Assembly: GCF_041154675.1 (NCBI RefSeq)
Contig: NZ_AP031322.1
Coordinates: 310,001 to 374,000 of the forward strand
Direction: 5' to 3'
DNA length: 64,000 nucleotides
Origin: Sulfurisphaera javensis
GTDB taxonomy: Archaea > Thermoproteota > Thermoprotei_A > Sulfolobales > Sulfolobaceae
The position numbers were made by a program, and so were the translations under genes. Positions 46,432 to 55,866 of the stretch are shown here, one piece after another. The first letter of the stretch is position 1. Each line of letters begins with the position of its first letter. The notes below the pieces were generated by a model, which ran no database searches, was not told the DNA's origin, and saw only the letters and a list, made by a program, of their open reading frames with translations.

Positions 46432-48003
46432 GTGACAAGTGAGCTTACTAGCTTAGCTGAAATATTAGTTATCGCTAGTTTCTTAGGCTTACTACTTAGA
46501 CGAATTAATGTTTCTCCAGTAATAGCTTATCTAATTTCTGGATTTATTGGAGTAGAACTTGGATTAAATTATAGTACTTCTGTATTTCAATTCTTAACTT
46601 TCCTTGCTGTAAATCTTCTCTCCTTCGAAATGGGAGTTTCTGTTAACCTAGTTGATTTAAAGAAGATATTTCGAAGAGCAGTATTTATAGTATTAATAGA
46701 ATTCATTGTAACATCTTTAATCGTATTACTTATATCTTTAATAGTAAAGTTAAATTTCTTGAGTACAATTTTACTTATAGTTATTGGATTTAACACAAGT
46801 TCTTCAATTGCTTATAAATTGGCTGAAGGAAAATTAGATCCAAGCGATTTAAAGTTAGTTCTTTCTGTATCCTCTTTGGAAGATACACTAGCTTTTGTAG
46901 TTTTAGGCATAATAACTTCCAGTAACTTTAATTTTCTAGAGATAATCTTAGCTTCTTTTATATCATTAACGTTGGGTTACTTAATTTCAAGATTACTTAT
47001 AAATCCTACAATTAATTTTTCAGAAGATTCCATAGTTTTATCTGGCGTTGCTTCAGTATTCTTATTTAATATTCTTAGTCAGCTATTAAACATCCCATCA
47101 AGTTTAGCTTCCTTTTTATTAGGTATAGGAACCTCATATGCATCTACAAATAATGAAAAGATTGTAAATAGCATAAAACCTTTAACAGATTTTACATTGA
47201 TTCTCTTCTTCTTTGTTGCAGGAAGTTACATGAGATTTTCGCCTTACATTCTTTTTGCAATACCCATAGCAATAATACTTATACTAACAAAATATATTGC
47301 TTTTAGTACTGCTTATTGGGTATCTGGCGTAGAATTTATCAGAGCATTTAGGACTGGACTTTTCATGAGTTCATTGAGTGAGTTTGGAATTGTTATATCA
47401 TTAACTGCATTACAAGAAGGCTTACCAGTTTTACCAGCATATAATATCTCGACAATAGTCGTTGCTATATCTTCAACAATAGCGAGCATAGTAACTTATA
47501 GAAATAAAAAAATTATTCCTTTGATAAACAAGATTTATAATAAACTTGAACTAGAGAAACTAGATTCTATTATTAAAAAATACTCTTCTTCTTATCATAT
47601 AAAGATACCAAGTATTATAATTTATTTGGCTAAATATATAATCCTTAGCATTACAATTACCTTTAGTGGAGCATCATTAATATATTTATTGTTAACTCTT
47701 AGTCCTTATTTAATTTATCTTTCTTATATTCTTGTCATATTAATTCCTACAATGTTATTTATCTTACTTTTAACTAGTATAAATAACATAAAAGGTAAAT
47801 ACGCAGAATTTGAATTTATTCTTGAGTTCGTTCTAGTAATGGTTTTTGTGTTTAATGTCCTAGAATTCGAAATATTTTTCTTGAAGATAGTGTCCTTCAA
47901 TTTAACAGTATTATTATTAGCAATAGGGGTAAGCTCATTAGTAACAATAATATCTTATTCTAGGATTAGAAAGCTACTTGAAGAGATTGAGAAGATATTT
48001 TGA
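46432..48003 (+). CDS. CPA2-type cation/proton antiporter
   Basis: This 523-residue membrane protein has about 12 helices of the monovalent cation:proton antiporter-2 (KefB/NapA-like) family: RINVSPVIAYLISGFIG at the N-terminus, FNTSSSIAYKLAEG, and SSLEDTLAFVVLG, whose acidic pair is typical. A C-terminal helical region of 150 residues replaces the TrkA domain seen in KefB. GTG 46432 starts it; AT-rich TATA lies around 46401-46410. It probably exports Na+ or K+. Confidence 0.85.
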   Translation: MTSELTSLAEILVIASFLGLLLRRINVSPVIAYLISGFIGVELGLNYSTSVFQFLTFLAVNLLSFEMGVSVNLVDLKKIFRRAVFIVLIEFIVTSLIVLLISLIVKLNFLSTILLIVIGFNTSSSIAYKLAEGKLDPSDLKLVLSVSSLEDTLAFVVLGIITSSNFNFLEIILASFISLTLGYLISRLLINPTINFSEDSIVLSGVASVFLFNILSQLLNIPSSLASFLLGIGTSYASTNNEKIVNSIKPLTDFTLILFFFVAGSYMRFSPYILFAIPIAIILILTKYIAFSTAYWVSGVEFIRAFRTGLFMSSLSEFGIVISLTALQEGLPVLPAYNISTIVVAISSTIASIVTYRNKKIIPLINKIYNKLELEKLDSIIKKYSSSYHIKIPSIIIYLAKYIILSITITFSGASLIYLLLTLSPYLIYLSYILVILIPTMLFILLLTSINNIKGKYAEFEFILEFVLVMVFVFNVLEFEIFFLKIVSFNLTVLLLAIGVSSLVTIISYSRIRKLLEEIEKIF

Positions 48004-48532
48004 AGCAATTATTACCTATCTTTGTTATACTAATTTTCTCTTTTGGCAAAATATATATTTTACCGTCAATTGAAGAAATTTCTTCTGCCTTACCTATGTA
48101 ATAATAAAGAGAAACTAAGGAACAAAGAACTGCATCCACAATATCCTTCTTATTAGCTAAAGATTTCCAATTTAGGCTAATGTTTTTCATTGAGGAAGTT
48201 GGATGAGTTTCTATAACTGTGGTTTTGAACATATTTTTTAAAGTTATAGCCCTTTCAACTAAACTTTTCATCCATGATGGTGGTAATACTTTATAGCCTC
48301 TTCTTATCATCTCTCTATCTACATTCCTAAATCCATTAGAATAAGTTAAAGGAGAATCGATAGAAACAACTAAAGAATTCTTACACTCTTCATAAATTTC
48401 ATCATTACTAATTAGTTCTTTCACACATACAATATCCCCTTCTAAAATCCCTACAGCAGAAGGTCGTTTTACAGCTAAATCAATACCGCAAAACTTCAAT
48501 ATTCCCTTACCAAAGATTAATTGTGAAACCAC
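47966..48532 (-). CDS. DUF429-family protein (predicted RNase H-fold nuclease)
   Basis: This protein of up to 188 residues has [19 protein letters not shown] (acidic RNase H-like strand), VVSIDSPLT (second acidic strand) and ETHPTSS, the pattern of DUF429. GTG 48532 or TTG about 48499 (MKFCGIDLA) may be the start; the second is preceded by GGTAAGGG. It overlaps the convergent antiporter by 38 bp and the divergent TIM gene by 10 bp if the first start is used. Confidence 0.75.
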   Translation of the reverse strand: MVSQLIFGKGILKFCGIDLAVKRPSAVGILEGDIVCVKELISNDEIYEECKNSLVVSIDSPLTYSNGFRNVDREMIRRGYKVLPPSWMKSLVERAITLKNMFKTTVIETHPTSSMKNISLNWKSLANKKDIVDAVLCSLVSLYYYIGKAEEISSIDGKIYILPKEKISITKIGNNCFKISSQSLQVAF

Positions 48533-49212
48533 CTATAATATTAATAAACTATAAGGCATATGAAAACTCCTATGGAGAGAAAGCAATAGAAATTTCAAAA
48601 AAGATAGAAAAAATTAGCAAAAATTATGGTATACCAATAATAATATCAGTACCAGCAACTATGATTTACAAGCTATCTCAAGAAGTAGAATTGATTATCT
48701 ATGCACAGCATGTAGATAGCGTTAGACATGGTGCACATACTGGATCAATCTTACCAGAAATGATCAAAGATTCTGGAGCTAAAGGATCTCTATTAAATCA
48801 TAGTGAAAAGAAAATTAGATTAGATGAAATACATGAAGCTTTAACAAGAATGAAAAACCTTGGATTGGAAAGTGTAGTTTGCATAGACTCATATGAACTA
48901 GTTCACCCTCTAGCATTATTAAAACCTGATGCAATTCTAATAGAACCGCCTGAGCTTATTGGAAGTGGAAGAGCTGTCTCAAAAGAGAGACCAGAAGTTA
49001 TAACGAAAGCAGTTGATGAGGTCAAGAAAGTGCCCGGAGTATACTTATTGGCTGGAGCTGGAATTACTACTGGAGAAGATGTATATAAGGCTATACAGTT
49101 AGGTGCAGACGGTATTGGAGTAGCGAGTGCAGTGATGAAAGCTGAAAACCCAGAAAAAGTGGTAGAGGATTTTGTAGCTAATGCAATAAAGGCTATTGAT
49201 AAAAGGCAATAA
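48523..49212 (+). CDS. tpiA: Triosephosphate isomerase (archaeal type)
   Basis: This 229-residue TIM-barrel enzyme has INYKAY (Asn/Lys), [15 protein letters not shown] (catalytic His) and [13 protein letters not shown] (catalytic Glu), [12 protein letters not shown] for phosphate. The length of about 225 is typical of the archaeal tetrameric form. It interconverts DHAP and GAP. Start GTG 48523; no good ATG is available upstream. Confidence 0.93.
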   Translation: MKPPIILINYKAYENSYGEKAIEISKKIEKISKNYGIPIIISVPATMIYKLSQEVELIIYAQHVDSVRHGAHTGSILPEMIKDSGAKGSLLNHSEKKIRLDEIHEALTRMKNLGLESVVCIDSYELVHPLALLKPDAILIEPPELIGSGRAVSKERPEVITKAVDEVKKVPGVYLLAGAGITTGEDVYKAIQLGADGIGVASAVMKAENPEKVVEDFVANAIKAIDKRQ

Positions 49213-49504
49213 AATCTGTTATAATATTAAGATAATCATGATATTTATTAATTATCTCTAGTATAATTTCTTTTTTATTTTGTATTCTCATTTTAAGATT
49301 TATATATAAGATTAATGAGTATAAGATATCGCAAAAAGAATAATATCTAGTTAAAAACTCTATTACGATTATATTTATTTTTATCTTCTTATCTTCTATG
49401 TAAAATGGTTTAATTCCGGAAAATAATTCTATTTCATAATCTCTAAATTCATCTATTTTATTGGAACATAATATCGATAAGTCGATAAACAATGGAATTT
49501 TCAC
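49193..49504 (-). CDS. Hypothetical protein, overlapping reading frame
   Basis: This 103-residue protein is hydrophobic and Ile/Tyr/Phe-rich ([21 protein letters not shown]). It overlaps the end of the next upstream frame by 47 bp and the end of tpiA by 20 bp. Low-complexity AT-rich coding raises doubt. It could be real as the second gene of a pair, or the 3' half of a gene split by a frameshift. Confidence 0.4.
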   Translation of the reverse strand: MKIPLFIDLSILCSNKIDEFRDYEIELFSGIKPFYIEDKKIKINIIVIEFLTRYYSFCDILYSLILYINLKMRIQNKKEIILEIINKYHDYLNIITDFIAFYQ

Positions 49505-49793
49505 CGAAATACTTTTTTATAATATATCTAGTTTTCTCTACGTCATTTAAAAATGCATAAATAATAGCTATTAACAGATAAGAAGAAGAGATCTCATATT
49601 CTCCGCTACTCTGAACAGAAAAACTTTCAAATCTCACAGAATTTATTTTAACTGTATTACCATCTAATTTAGATATACTATTGAATGGTAGGTCAGTTAT
49701 TAAGACATTAAAATCTTTATAGATGCCTTCTTTTTTGAGAACATCCGCAGCTATTATTTTTACACAATTTAAATCTTTACATTTTAACATCAT
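49458..49793 (-). CDS. Hypothetical protein downstream of a candidate C/D RNA
   Basis: This 111-residue protein begins MMLKCKDLNCVK and has a helical C-terminal half (SSYLLIAIIYAFLNDVEKTRYI). Two cysteines occur near the start. It is not recognised. Its first ATGs overlap the last box of the candidate RNA at 49788-49846, so the real start may lie further in or the RNA may be processed from its leader. Confidence 0.45.
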   Translation of the reverse strand: MMLKCKDLNCVKIIAADVLKKEGIYKDFNVLITDLPFNSISKLDGNTVKINSVRFESFSVQSSGEYEISSSYLLIAIIYAFLNDVEKTRYIIKKYFGENSIVYRLIDIMFQ

Positions 49794-49846
49794 CAGTTGA
49801 ACAACCCATCATCACTTTTCAGTTAAGGTTGGTTTCCTCATTAATT
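49788..49846 (-). ncRNA. Candidate C/D box guide RNA
   Basis: In minus orientation the elements are in order: C box ATGAGGA (49835-49841; one change from RTGATGA), a 12-nt guide AACCAACCTTAA (49823-49834), D' box CTGA (49819-49822), a 3-nt spacer, C' box GTGATGA (49809-49815), a second 12-nt guide TGGGTTGTTCAA (49797-49808) and D box CTGA (49793-49796). Spacing 12/3/12 is exactly the archaeal C/D sRNA layout. The implied targets are UUAAGGUUGGUU and UUGAACAACCCA; I could not place them in an RNA. No expression evidence is available. Confidence 0.6.
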
Positions 49847-49867
49847 AATTTTCTTCTCTCATTATTT

Positions 49868-50671
49868 TTAAGTCTCACGTTTAAAACTAAAATAAACAAA
49901 TATCCTAGTAGCAACAACTAAGATCAATGAAAACAATATAAGAGTTGCTGCTTCTACGATAGATGCATTAAAATAAGTTAGAAATGTATTATACACACAA
50001 ACAGAAGCTACAGGATCTCCATTAAATATCCAACCTGAAACATAAGGAGCAACTATTACTACTGATCCAAACTCACTTATTGCTCTCGCCATAGAAGTAA
50101 GTCCAGCTGAAATAATTCCCCTAATAGATGATGGTAATACTATCCTGAAAAATGTCCTTAATTCTGATGCTCCAAGACTTAAAGCAAAATACTCATGACT
50201 TCTAGGAAAACCCTCATAAAAGTTTTGCATTGCCCTTATATAAATTGGAGAAGATACAATAATTAATGCTGTTATCAAACCTAGATAAGTGTAAAAGAAG
50301 TTTATTCCATGATGGAGAAGAAATTTACCTAGTGGGTTTAACGGACTATCGATGAACAGAAGAGCAATACCCACAACTGGGTGAGGAACAGAAGCTGGAA
50401 TATCAACTATAGCTTCAATAACAGGATTCTTATGCCTTGCTAAATAATAAGCTAACGGAGTAAATAATAAAATAATAACTAGTATGCTAATTGTTGATGC
50501 AAAGAATGTAAGTTCAATAGAAGTTATTATATTTTTCCCAAATGCATAAGATTTTACGAAATATGGACCGTAACCATAATATAGAATTGCCAAAATTGGA
50601 AATATAAGTAAAAATGCAAGGAAAAAAGCGACTGCCTTAAAAAAGTTAAACTGCACTGAAATTCCCGCCAT
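49868..50671 (-). CDS. wtpB: ABC transporter permease, tungstate/molybdate type
   Basis: This protein of 267 residues has six or so membrane helices and the EAA loop (SLGASELRTFFRIVLPSSIRG) that docks on the ATPase. GIALLF, NPLG and ASVPHPVVG resemble ModB/WtpB. I start at the internal Met near 50671 (MAGISVQFNF); the ATG at 50719 would add 16 residues with two cysteines and overlap the binding-protein gene further. The gene overlaps that gene's end by 26 bp. Oxyanion substrate is inferred from the partner protein and nearby MoCo genes. Confidence 0.82.
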   Translation of the reverse strand: MAGISVQFNFFKAVAFFLAFLLIFPILAILYYGYGPYFVKSYAFGKNIITSIELTFFASTISILVIILLFTPLAYYLARHKNPVIEAIVDIPASVPHPVVGIALLFIDSPLNPLGKFLLHHGINFFYTYLGLITALIIVSSPIYIRAMQNFYEGFPRSHEYFALSLGASELRTFFRIVLPSSIRGIISAGLTSMARAISEFGSVVIVAPYVSGWIFNGDPVASVCVYNTFLTYFNASIVEAATLILFSLILVVATRIFVYFSFKRET

Positions 50672-51803
50672 ATTGTAATACTCCCTCGTTAAGCAAATTA
50701 AGTATTTGCGAAGGAACATAGCTCTTAGATTGATAGAATAATATTGGATGAGTTACTGGAGTAACTCCAAAAATCGATAACTCTTGTACATGCTGAACTA
50801 TAAATTCAACAAATTCTATTGCTCCTTGCTCATTAGTCGCATTAACTGGGATTGTAATATATAGATAGACAGGATTACCATAGATCTTTAACGTTTGTCC
50901 ATTTACATTTATCTTATAGAAGAAGAAACTATACCATTTAGTCTCATTAGGATAATATCCAAAGCTTAACCATGGAGGTAATTTTAGATAATCTAGATGC
51001 TGGGATATTGCGTATGAGACATATGAGAATGTAAAGTCTAGTTGACCACTCTTTAAAGGAGCAACGAAATCAGCAGTGGTAGAAGCATTTCTTAAATTAG
51101 GATTCTGATCAACTAATTTTATGAAGTAATCAAAACTCTTATTAGCGTATAAATACCCAGCCATCTTTAAGATTAAATATGCATACAAGCCTTCTGGATC
51201 ACTACTAGGATTAGATATTCCTAAACTAAATTTTGTCGTGAGTAAATAGAAGAAATTGTACCAATACTGACTCTCATTAGTTTTCATAGCCATAGTGTAA
51301 TTAGAGTATAATTCATTCCAATATGGACTCTGAGTAGTATAATTAGAGTAAATTATTGCCATTTGATCAGATATAAATGCTATAGCCCAGCCTGGATCCC
51401 TATTCCCTTCAAGTTCTACTGCTTGTATATAAGCTACTGGAACAAACACACTAACTTTATCACCAGCAGCTATCTGTGAAGCTAAACTAAATGATCCCCC
51501 AGGAACTACATCAACAGTAATACCAGTTTGATTTTTAAATTGTTGAGCTAAATAGTCAAATATGGCTTTGTAAGCACCTGCTACATAAACGATAACTGGG
51601 CCACTTGAAGTTGTAGAGGTCGTTGGCACAGTTGAAGAAGGAATACTCGAAGAGCTTACTGGGCTAGTAGTTGTTGTTTTAGAAGGATGATAAAATAATA
51701 ATACTGCAGCTACTGCGACTATTGCTATTACTATTATTGCGATTATTAGATAAGAAGATATAGCCTTATATAGTGTTTTTAACGCATTTTTACCTTCAGC
51801 CAT
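50646..51803 (-). CDS. wtpA: ABC transporter substrate-binding protein, tungstate/molybdate type
   Basis: This 385-residue lipoprotein-like binding protein has an N-terminal membrane anchor (LIIAIIVIAIVAVAAVLLFYH) and a Ser/Thr/Pro linker typical of Sulfolobales extracellular solute-binding proteins, then PVIVYVAGAYKAIF, PGGSFSLASQIA, GISNPSSDPEG and FVEFIVQHVQ, as in WtpA/ModA. Oxyanion contacts come from the Ser-rich loops. I use ATG 51803 because the TATA box lies about 27 bp upstream; the ATG at 51845 overlaps that box. It is divergent from the ATPase gene. Confidence 0.82.
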   Translation of the reverse strand: MAEGKNALKTLYKAISSYLIIAIIVIAIVAVAAVLLFYHPSKTTTTSPVSSSSIPSSTVPTTSTTSSGPVIVYVAGAYKAIFDYLAQQFKNQTGITVDVVPGGSFSLASQIAAGDKVSVFVPVAYIQAVELEGNRDPGWAIAFISDQMAIIYSNYTTQSPYWNELYSNYTMAMKTNESQYWYNFFYLLTTKFSLGISNPSSDPEGLYAYLILKMAGYLYANKSFDYFIKLVDQNPNLRNASTTADFVAPLKSGQLDFTFSYVSYAISQHLDYLKLPPWLSFGYYPNETKWYSFFFYKINVNGQTLKIYGNPVYLYITIPVNATNEQGAIEFVEFIVQHVQELSIFGVTPVTHPILFYQSKSYVPSQILNLLNEGVLQYGGNFSAV

Positions 51804-51824
51804 TTGTGTATAATAAGTAATATT

Positions 51825-51838
51825 CCAATATTTAAATA
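51825..51838 (-). promoter_or_regulatory. TATA box of wtpA
   Basis: The minus strand reads ATTTAAATATTGG, about 26 bp from ATG 51803, deciding the start. Confidence 0.65.
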
Positions 51839-51917
51839 TTTTCATATTTCCATAAATGAAAAGAGCATATTTATATAGTCAAAATTTTTTTAAACTTTTA
51901 GATAAGAATTAGAAATA

Positions 51918-52538
51918 ATGATTGAGACTGAGGTTGAAAAGCATTATCCTAGTTTTACGCTTAATATCAAGTTTAAAGATGAAGGCATACTTTCGATTAT
52001 TGGAAGGAATGGTAGTGGAAAAACTACATTCTTAAAGATTCTAGCTGGACTCATAAAACCAGATAGGGGTTTTGTGAAATTAGACAATATAGATATAACA
52101 AATTTACCTATAAATAAAAGGAATATAATTTTAGTTAATCAAGAAACTTATATACCTAACTTTAAAGTAAAAACTCATTTACTATGGGGTGCAAAAATTA
52201 GAAAAATTAAGATTGATGAAAAAGAAGTGTACGAGATCGCTAAAATGTTAGATGTACCCATAAATGAAAATAAGAAAGTTTCAGAATTAAGCTTAGGAAA
52301 TAAAGAAAAAGTAGCCTTAGCTACAGCACTTATAGCAAAACCGAAGGTAATTCTAATAGATGAAGGATTCAGTAATATAAGTAATAGGAAAACTTTCATA
52401 GAAAATTACATAAATTTGGCTAGAGATTATAAAATAGAAATCATTTACGTTACTCAGGATATTGAAGATGCAAAACTTAGTGAAAAAGTTTATAGAATGG
52501 AAAATGGTACCTTAAGATTCTTCGATTCTATTAGTTAG
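51918..52538 (+). CDS. ABC transporter ATPase with unusual motifs
   Basis: This 206-residue ATPase has Walker A GRNGSGKT, a Q-loop (VNQET), the signature ELSLGNKEKV (LSGGQ degenerate to LSLGNK) and Walker B VILIDEG, where Pro after DE is Gly. The switch His is replaced by Gln (VTQD). It is short and lacks a C-terminal regulatory domain. It is divergent from wtpA/wtpB and is the likely partner ATPase (WtpC). Hydrolysis may be slow because of the missing His. It overlaps the kinase gene by 27 bp, convergently. Confidence 0.8.
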   Translation: MIETEVEKHYPSFTLNIKFKDEGILSIIGRNGSGKTTFLKILAGLIKPDRGFVKLDNIDITNLPINKRNIILVNQETYIPNFKVKTHLLWGAKIRKIKIDEKEVYEIAKMLDVPINENKKVSELSLGNKEKVALATALIAKPKVILIDEGFSNISNRKTFIENYINLARDYKIEIIYVTQDIEDAKLSEKVYRMENGTLRFFDSIS

Positions 52539-53732
52539 TTCAACTACATAAATATTGTTCACATTAGTGTAAGTATAACCAGTCTTGATCACATTTCCTA
52601 TTTTCTCTAGTGCCTCGTAAGAGGAATGAGTAGAAATATAATATTCAATGTTTTCTATTGTCGTATTATTATCAATAAAACATCCTGCATATTCACTATT
52701 TCCATCTATTCCATCAGTTGCTATTGCATATAATTTAAATCTATATTGAGGATTCTTTTTTACCCATTTTAAGAATCCTAAACAAACTTCACCGTTTCTT
52801 CCACCCTTTCCAGCCTTTGCTTCAATCTTAACATCAGGTTCACCTCCAGCAAGAAGCGTATAAGGGGGGGTAAACCCTAATCCGTTTATGGATGTGTTTA
52901 CTATCCCAGCTAAGTTTTGACCAAAAGAATACGCATCCCCCCTAACCTCACCAGATAGTACTATTGGATTTCTTACCACTTTTTTCAATTTACTAAGAAC
53001 AATATTCACGTCAAGAATCAAATAATTAAATACGTTCTTTGTTTCTTTTTCAGTTTCAGTTAAATATTTAGAATAATCTTCAAGTCCAATTCTCTTTAAT
53101 ATTATCTTAGCGTCTTCTACTGTACTTTTATCTGGAACTGTCGGCCCACTTCCAACAGAACTTAAATCTCCTCCAGGTACATCACTCACAATTAAAGAAA
53201 TAATAGGACCTTTTGAATATCTAGAGAGTTTCCCACCTTTTATTAATGATAGATGTTTTCTTACAACGTTTATTTCATTTATACTTAAGCCAGATTTTAC
53301 GAGCTTTTCGTTTATTTCCCTTAAAATCTCATATGGGGCTGTCGAATATTCCATTAAAGCTGATGCACCACCAGATAAAAGAAACAAAACGATATCATAT
53401 TCTTCATCTTTAAGAAAACGTATTACCTCATATCCTGCCTTTATGCTATCCTCAGAAATCTCAGGATGAGTAGACTCTATAACTTTAAGTCGAGGTAAAG
53501 AAACAGAAGAACCTTTAGGTACTATAACTATGCCATCTATATTCATTCTATCTATGAAAAACTTAGCCATTTTATATGAAGCTTTACCAACTGCAATAAG
53601 AATTGGTTTCTTAAACGTAAATCTGTCAGAATTAACTATTATTTCTTGGTCATGTACTATTACTTTTTCCTCTAGAGCTTCATATGGATCAGAAAATTTA
53701 AGAATTTTATTCACTAACTCTTCGACTTTCAT
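52512..53732 (-). CDS. Glycerate 2-kinase (MOFRL family)
   Basis: This 406-residue glycerate 2-kinase of the GckA/MOFRL type has LFLLSGGASALM, VSDVPGGDLSSVGSGP, and the C-terminal LLAGGEPDV and GKGGRNGEVCLG (MOFRL). It phosphorylates glycerate to 2-phosphoglycerate in the archaeal branched Entner-Doudoroff pathway. ATG 53732 overlaps the stop of the winged-helix gene (4 bp), so they form an operon. Confidence 0.92.
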   Translation of the reverse strand: MKVEELVNKILKFSDPYEALEEKVIVHDQEIIVNSDRFTFKKPILIAVGKASYKMAKFFIDRMNIDGIVIVPKGSSVSLPRLKVIESTHPEISEDSIKAGYEVIRFLKDEEYDIVLFLLSGGASALMEYSTAPYEILREINEKLVKSGLSINEINVVRKHLSLIKGGKLSRYSKGPIISLIVSDVPGGDLSSVGSGPTVPDKSTVEDAKIILKRIGLEDYSKYLTETEKETKNVFNYLILDVNIVLSKLKKVVRNPIVLSGEVRGDAYSFGQNLAGIVNTSINGLGFTPPYTLLAGGEPDVKIEAKAGKGGRNGEVCLGFLKWVKKNPQYRFKLYAIATDGIDGNSEYAGCFIDNNTTIENIEYYISTHSSYEALEKIGNVIKTGYTYTNVNNIYVVELTNRIEES

Positions 53733-54070
53733 TCTTCTTTAATCTCCTTATATAATTCTGAGGCAATCTTCTTACCTTTTTTTGTTAAGTCATAGTATAT
53801 ACCCTTAGGTTTATGATCTAACTCCCTAGCCTTAACTTTTAACCAGGGTTTGACAGATGATGTTACACTTCTCTTCAAAGCACCTTGAAACCTTTGGAGT
53901 AAACCTTCATCTTCTAACTTTTTGCATGCTTTTTCTATTTCATCTTCGTTATATTTTGGTGCCCAACCACTCTCTCCTAATAATCTCCTTGCCATATACC
54001 AGGGGTTATCTGGTCCATATTTGTAAATATGAACTAAAATTTTCTTTTCTAGGTCAGAAAGTTCATTCAT
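53729..54070 (-). CDS. Winged-helix protein (DUF2250-like)
   Basis: This 113-residue basic protein has a wHTH ([33 protein letters not shown]) and ends with [15 protein letters not shown], a typical wing-plus-helix. It is reminiscent of archaeal DUF2250. It lies between the DtxR-type regulator (8-bp overlap) and glycerate kinase and may regulate nearby genes or be a DNA-binding accessory. Confidence 0.75.
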   Translation of the reverse strand: MNELSDLEKKILVHIYKYGPDNPWYMARRLLGESGWAPKYNEDEIEKACKKLEDEGLLQRFQGALKRSVTSSVKPWLKVKARELDHKPKGIYYDLTKKGKKIASELYKEIKEE

Positions 54071-54698
54071 TTATTAACACCTCTTCAGCTAATGCCTTAG
54101 GAATAGTTCGTATCTGATTATTAATTTCAACAATAAAATCATTTTCATTCTTTTTAATTATTTTTATTTCATTTCCCGGTTTAATATCTAGCTCATCAGC
54201 CATGGAAAGAATCCATTCATCTTCTCTTATTATCATAACAACTTTATACGTCTTTCCGTTTTCAGCTTCACTTAATTTAATCCCAGTTATTTTTACTTCT
54301 CTGCCTGGAATAGGGTGACCGTGAGGACATGTTAATGGTTTGCCTAAGACTTGATCCATTTTATCAATGACATCTTCTGGCCAAATGTGTTCAAGTCTAT
54401 GAGCTAATTGATGAGCTCTAATCCAATCAAGCCCCAATATGTCAGTAAGTAATCTTTCAGAGAGTCTATGAGCCCTAATAAGTCTTTCCGCTAATTTTTT
54501 CCCTTCTGGAGTTAATTTTATTCTTTTGCTATTTCTTTCTATAAGGCCAAGTTTTTCCATCTTTTCAAGAGCTTTACTTATAGTACCAGGAGAAACATTA
54601 AATGAGAAAATAAGATCAGATACCCTTGCATATCCTTTCATAAGTTCTAGTTCATAAATCTCTTTTAAATAATTCTCCAATGCTTCGGAAAGTTCCAT
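54063..54698 (-). CDS. DtxR/MntR-type metal-dependent regulator
   Basis: This 211-residue regulator has an N-terminal winged helix ([19 protein letters not shown]), [39 protein letters not shown] (metal ligands Glu/His/Asp) and [12 protein letters not shown], followed by an SH3-like FeoA domain. Matches the DtxR/IdeR family that senses Fe or Mn. Target genes are not visible nearby. It has no obvious metal-transport neighbour other than the Nramp-type protein far upstream. Confidence 0.92.
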   Translation of the reverse strand: MELSEALENYLKEIYELELMKGYARVSDLIFSFNVSPGTISKALEKMEKLGLIERNSKRIKLTPEGKKLAERLIRAHRLSERLLTDILGLDWIRAHQLAHRLEHIWPEDVIDKMDQVLGKPLTCPHGHPIPGREVKITGIKLSEAENGKTYKVVMIIREDEWILSMADELDIKPGNEIKIIKKNENDFIVEINNQIRTIPKALAEEVLINE

Positions 54699-54707
54699 GC
54701 AAAAAAT

Positions 54708-54959
54708 TTACTTCACAATAATTTTAGTTTTTACTGTTTGAATAAGCCTTGGTGTTTCCCCTTCTTCTCTAACGAAAACATTTACATTAGCTTGAAATTT
54801 TCCTTCATATCCTTGATTCTTAAGATATTCTTTTACCTTATCAAGGGCCTCATCGATAGCTGATGAAATATGTTCATGCATTTTAGAAGAAATTTGAGGA
54901 ATATCTAAATCTAATTCAGTTATTGCATAATATTTTTTTCTTTCTTCAGATAGGCCCAT
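54708..54959 (-). CDS. Small conserved hypothetical protein
   Basis: This 83-residue protein has an N-terminal YYAITELDLDI, two helices (AIDEALDKVKEYLKNQG) and a C-terminal strand pair (ANVNVFVREEGET). No cysteines. It resembles a small alpha/beta binding protein. It lies 9 bp upstream of the regulator and is divergent from a membrane gene. No function assigned. Confidence 0.65.
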   Translation of the reverse strand: MGLSEERKKYYAITELDLDIPQISSKMHEHISSAIDEALDKVKEYLKNQGYEGKFQANVNVFVREEGETPRLIQTVKTKIIVK

Positions 54960-55057
54960 GTATATCCAAAATTAAAATCGTTTTCATCAAATTAAAATTT
55001 AAGGTTTTATTTTCGAACTAGAAAGCTTAATATAAAACGAAATGAATTTTATTATAT

Positions 55058-55483
55058 ATGTACAAAGTTGTTTTTAAGGTCTTCAGCAATAACTCTTACA
55101 TAAACTCCCTTAGAGAACTAAGAAAAGCAGGATTTATTCCTATTTATTTCAGAAGAAATAACGGAATTGAGGAATATACTACTCTTTATAATTCTAATGA
55201 TATTAATGAAATAAAAGAAGCAATTGTAGATTTTGCATATTTAATTTCAAAACAAGGTAAATCTGGAGGTTATGATTTTGCAAAAATATACAAAGTTGAA
55301 GATAAGTATATTGGCAAGATAGCTGGTGGAAGTTTAGGTGCATTGCTTGGTTTTCAATTTGCTGGTATAGCTGGTTTAATATTAGGAACATTAGGGGGAA
55401 TATTTTTAGGTGAGCTATTCGATATTGAATATGGACAAACACTTGTGGGGTTAGTAAATTGGCCAACCCAGTTAGTCAGTTAA
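55058..55483 (+). CDS. Hypothetical protein with glycine-zipper helices
   Basis: This 141-residue protein has an N-terminal alpha/beta domain of about 85 residues and then a Gly-rich hydrophobic region (IAGGSLGALLGFQFAGIAGLILGTLGGIFLGELF, two helices split by Gly repeats) that can insert in membranes. The glycine spacing suggests tight helix packing. It overlaps the next gene by 25 bp. No function known. Confidence 0.7.
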   Translation: MYKVVFKVFSNNSYINSLRELRKAGFIPIYFRRNNGIEEYTTLYNSNDINEIKEAIVDFAYLISKQGKSGGYDFAKIYKVEDKYIGKIAGGSLGALLGFQFAGIAGLILGTLGGIFLGELFDIEYGQTLVGLVNWPTQLVS

Positions 55484-55866
55484 CAAAAAGAAGTTTTAGC
55501 ATACTTCTAGGAGTTCTAATGTTTGTGACTTCAATCTATCTTATCCTTAAAGTTCATGTGGGTTTATCAGAAATAATGTTCTCCTTTAATCCTTACCCTT
55601 TCTATTTCATTGGCTTAATATTTGGAATTGAAAGAATATTTTATGGAGTATCTGGTAGTTCAAAACTCCTTTCCTTAATGATGGGAGGAGGAGAGTATTC
55701 CTCACTAAGTACTTTGGCTTTATTCATATTCTTCCTAAGTTTTGGAATTTATGTTCTTGTCTATACTATTGCTTATACTCAAGTATTAATAGAAATATTA
55801 AATGCACTTAACGGAATTAGTTATTTACTATTCTCTCTATCAATATTTAAGGCTTGGCACACGTAA
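55459..55866 (+). CDS. Four-helix membrane protein
   Basis: This protein of up to 135 residues has about four membrane helices (FSILLGVLMFVTSIYLIL, and others). Start TTG 55459 is the farthest; ATG 55519 has AGGAG just before it and would give 115 residues. It overlaps the upstream gene and, at its end, the convergent methyltransferase by 20 bp. No family recognised. Confidence 0.65.
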   Translation: MANPVSQLTKRSFSILLGVLMFVTSIYLILKVHVGLSEIMFSFNPYPFYFIGLIFGIERIFYGVSGSSKLLSLMMGGGEYSSLSTLALFIFFLSFGIYVLVYTIAYTQVLIEILNALNGISYLLFSLSIFKAWHT

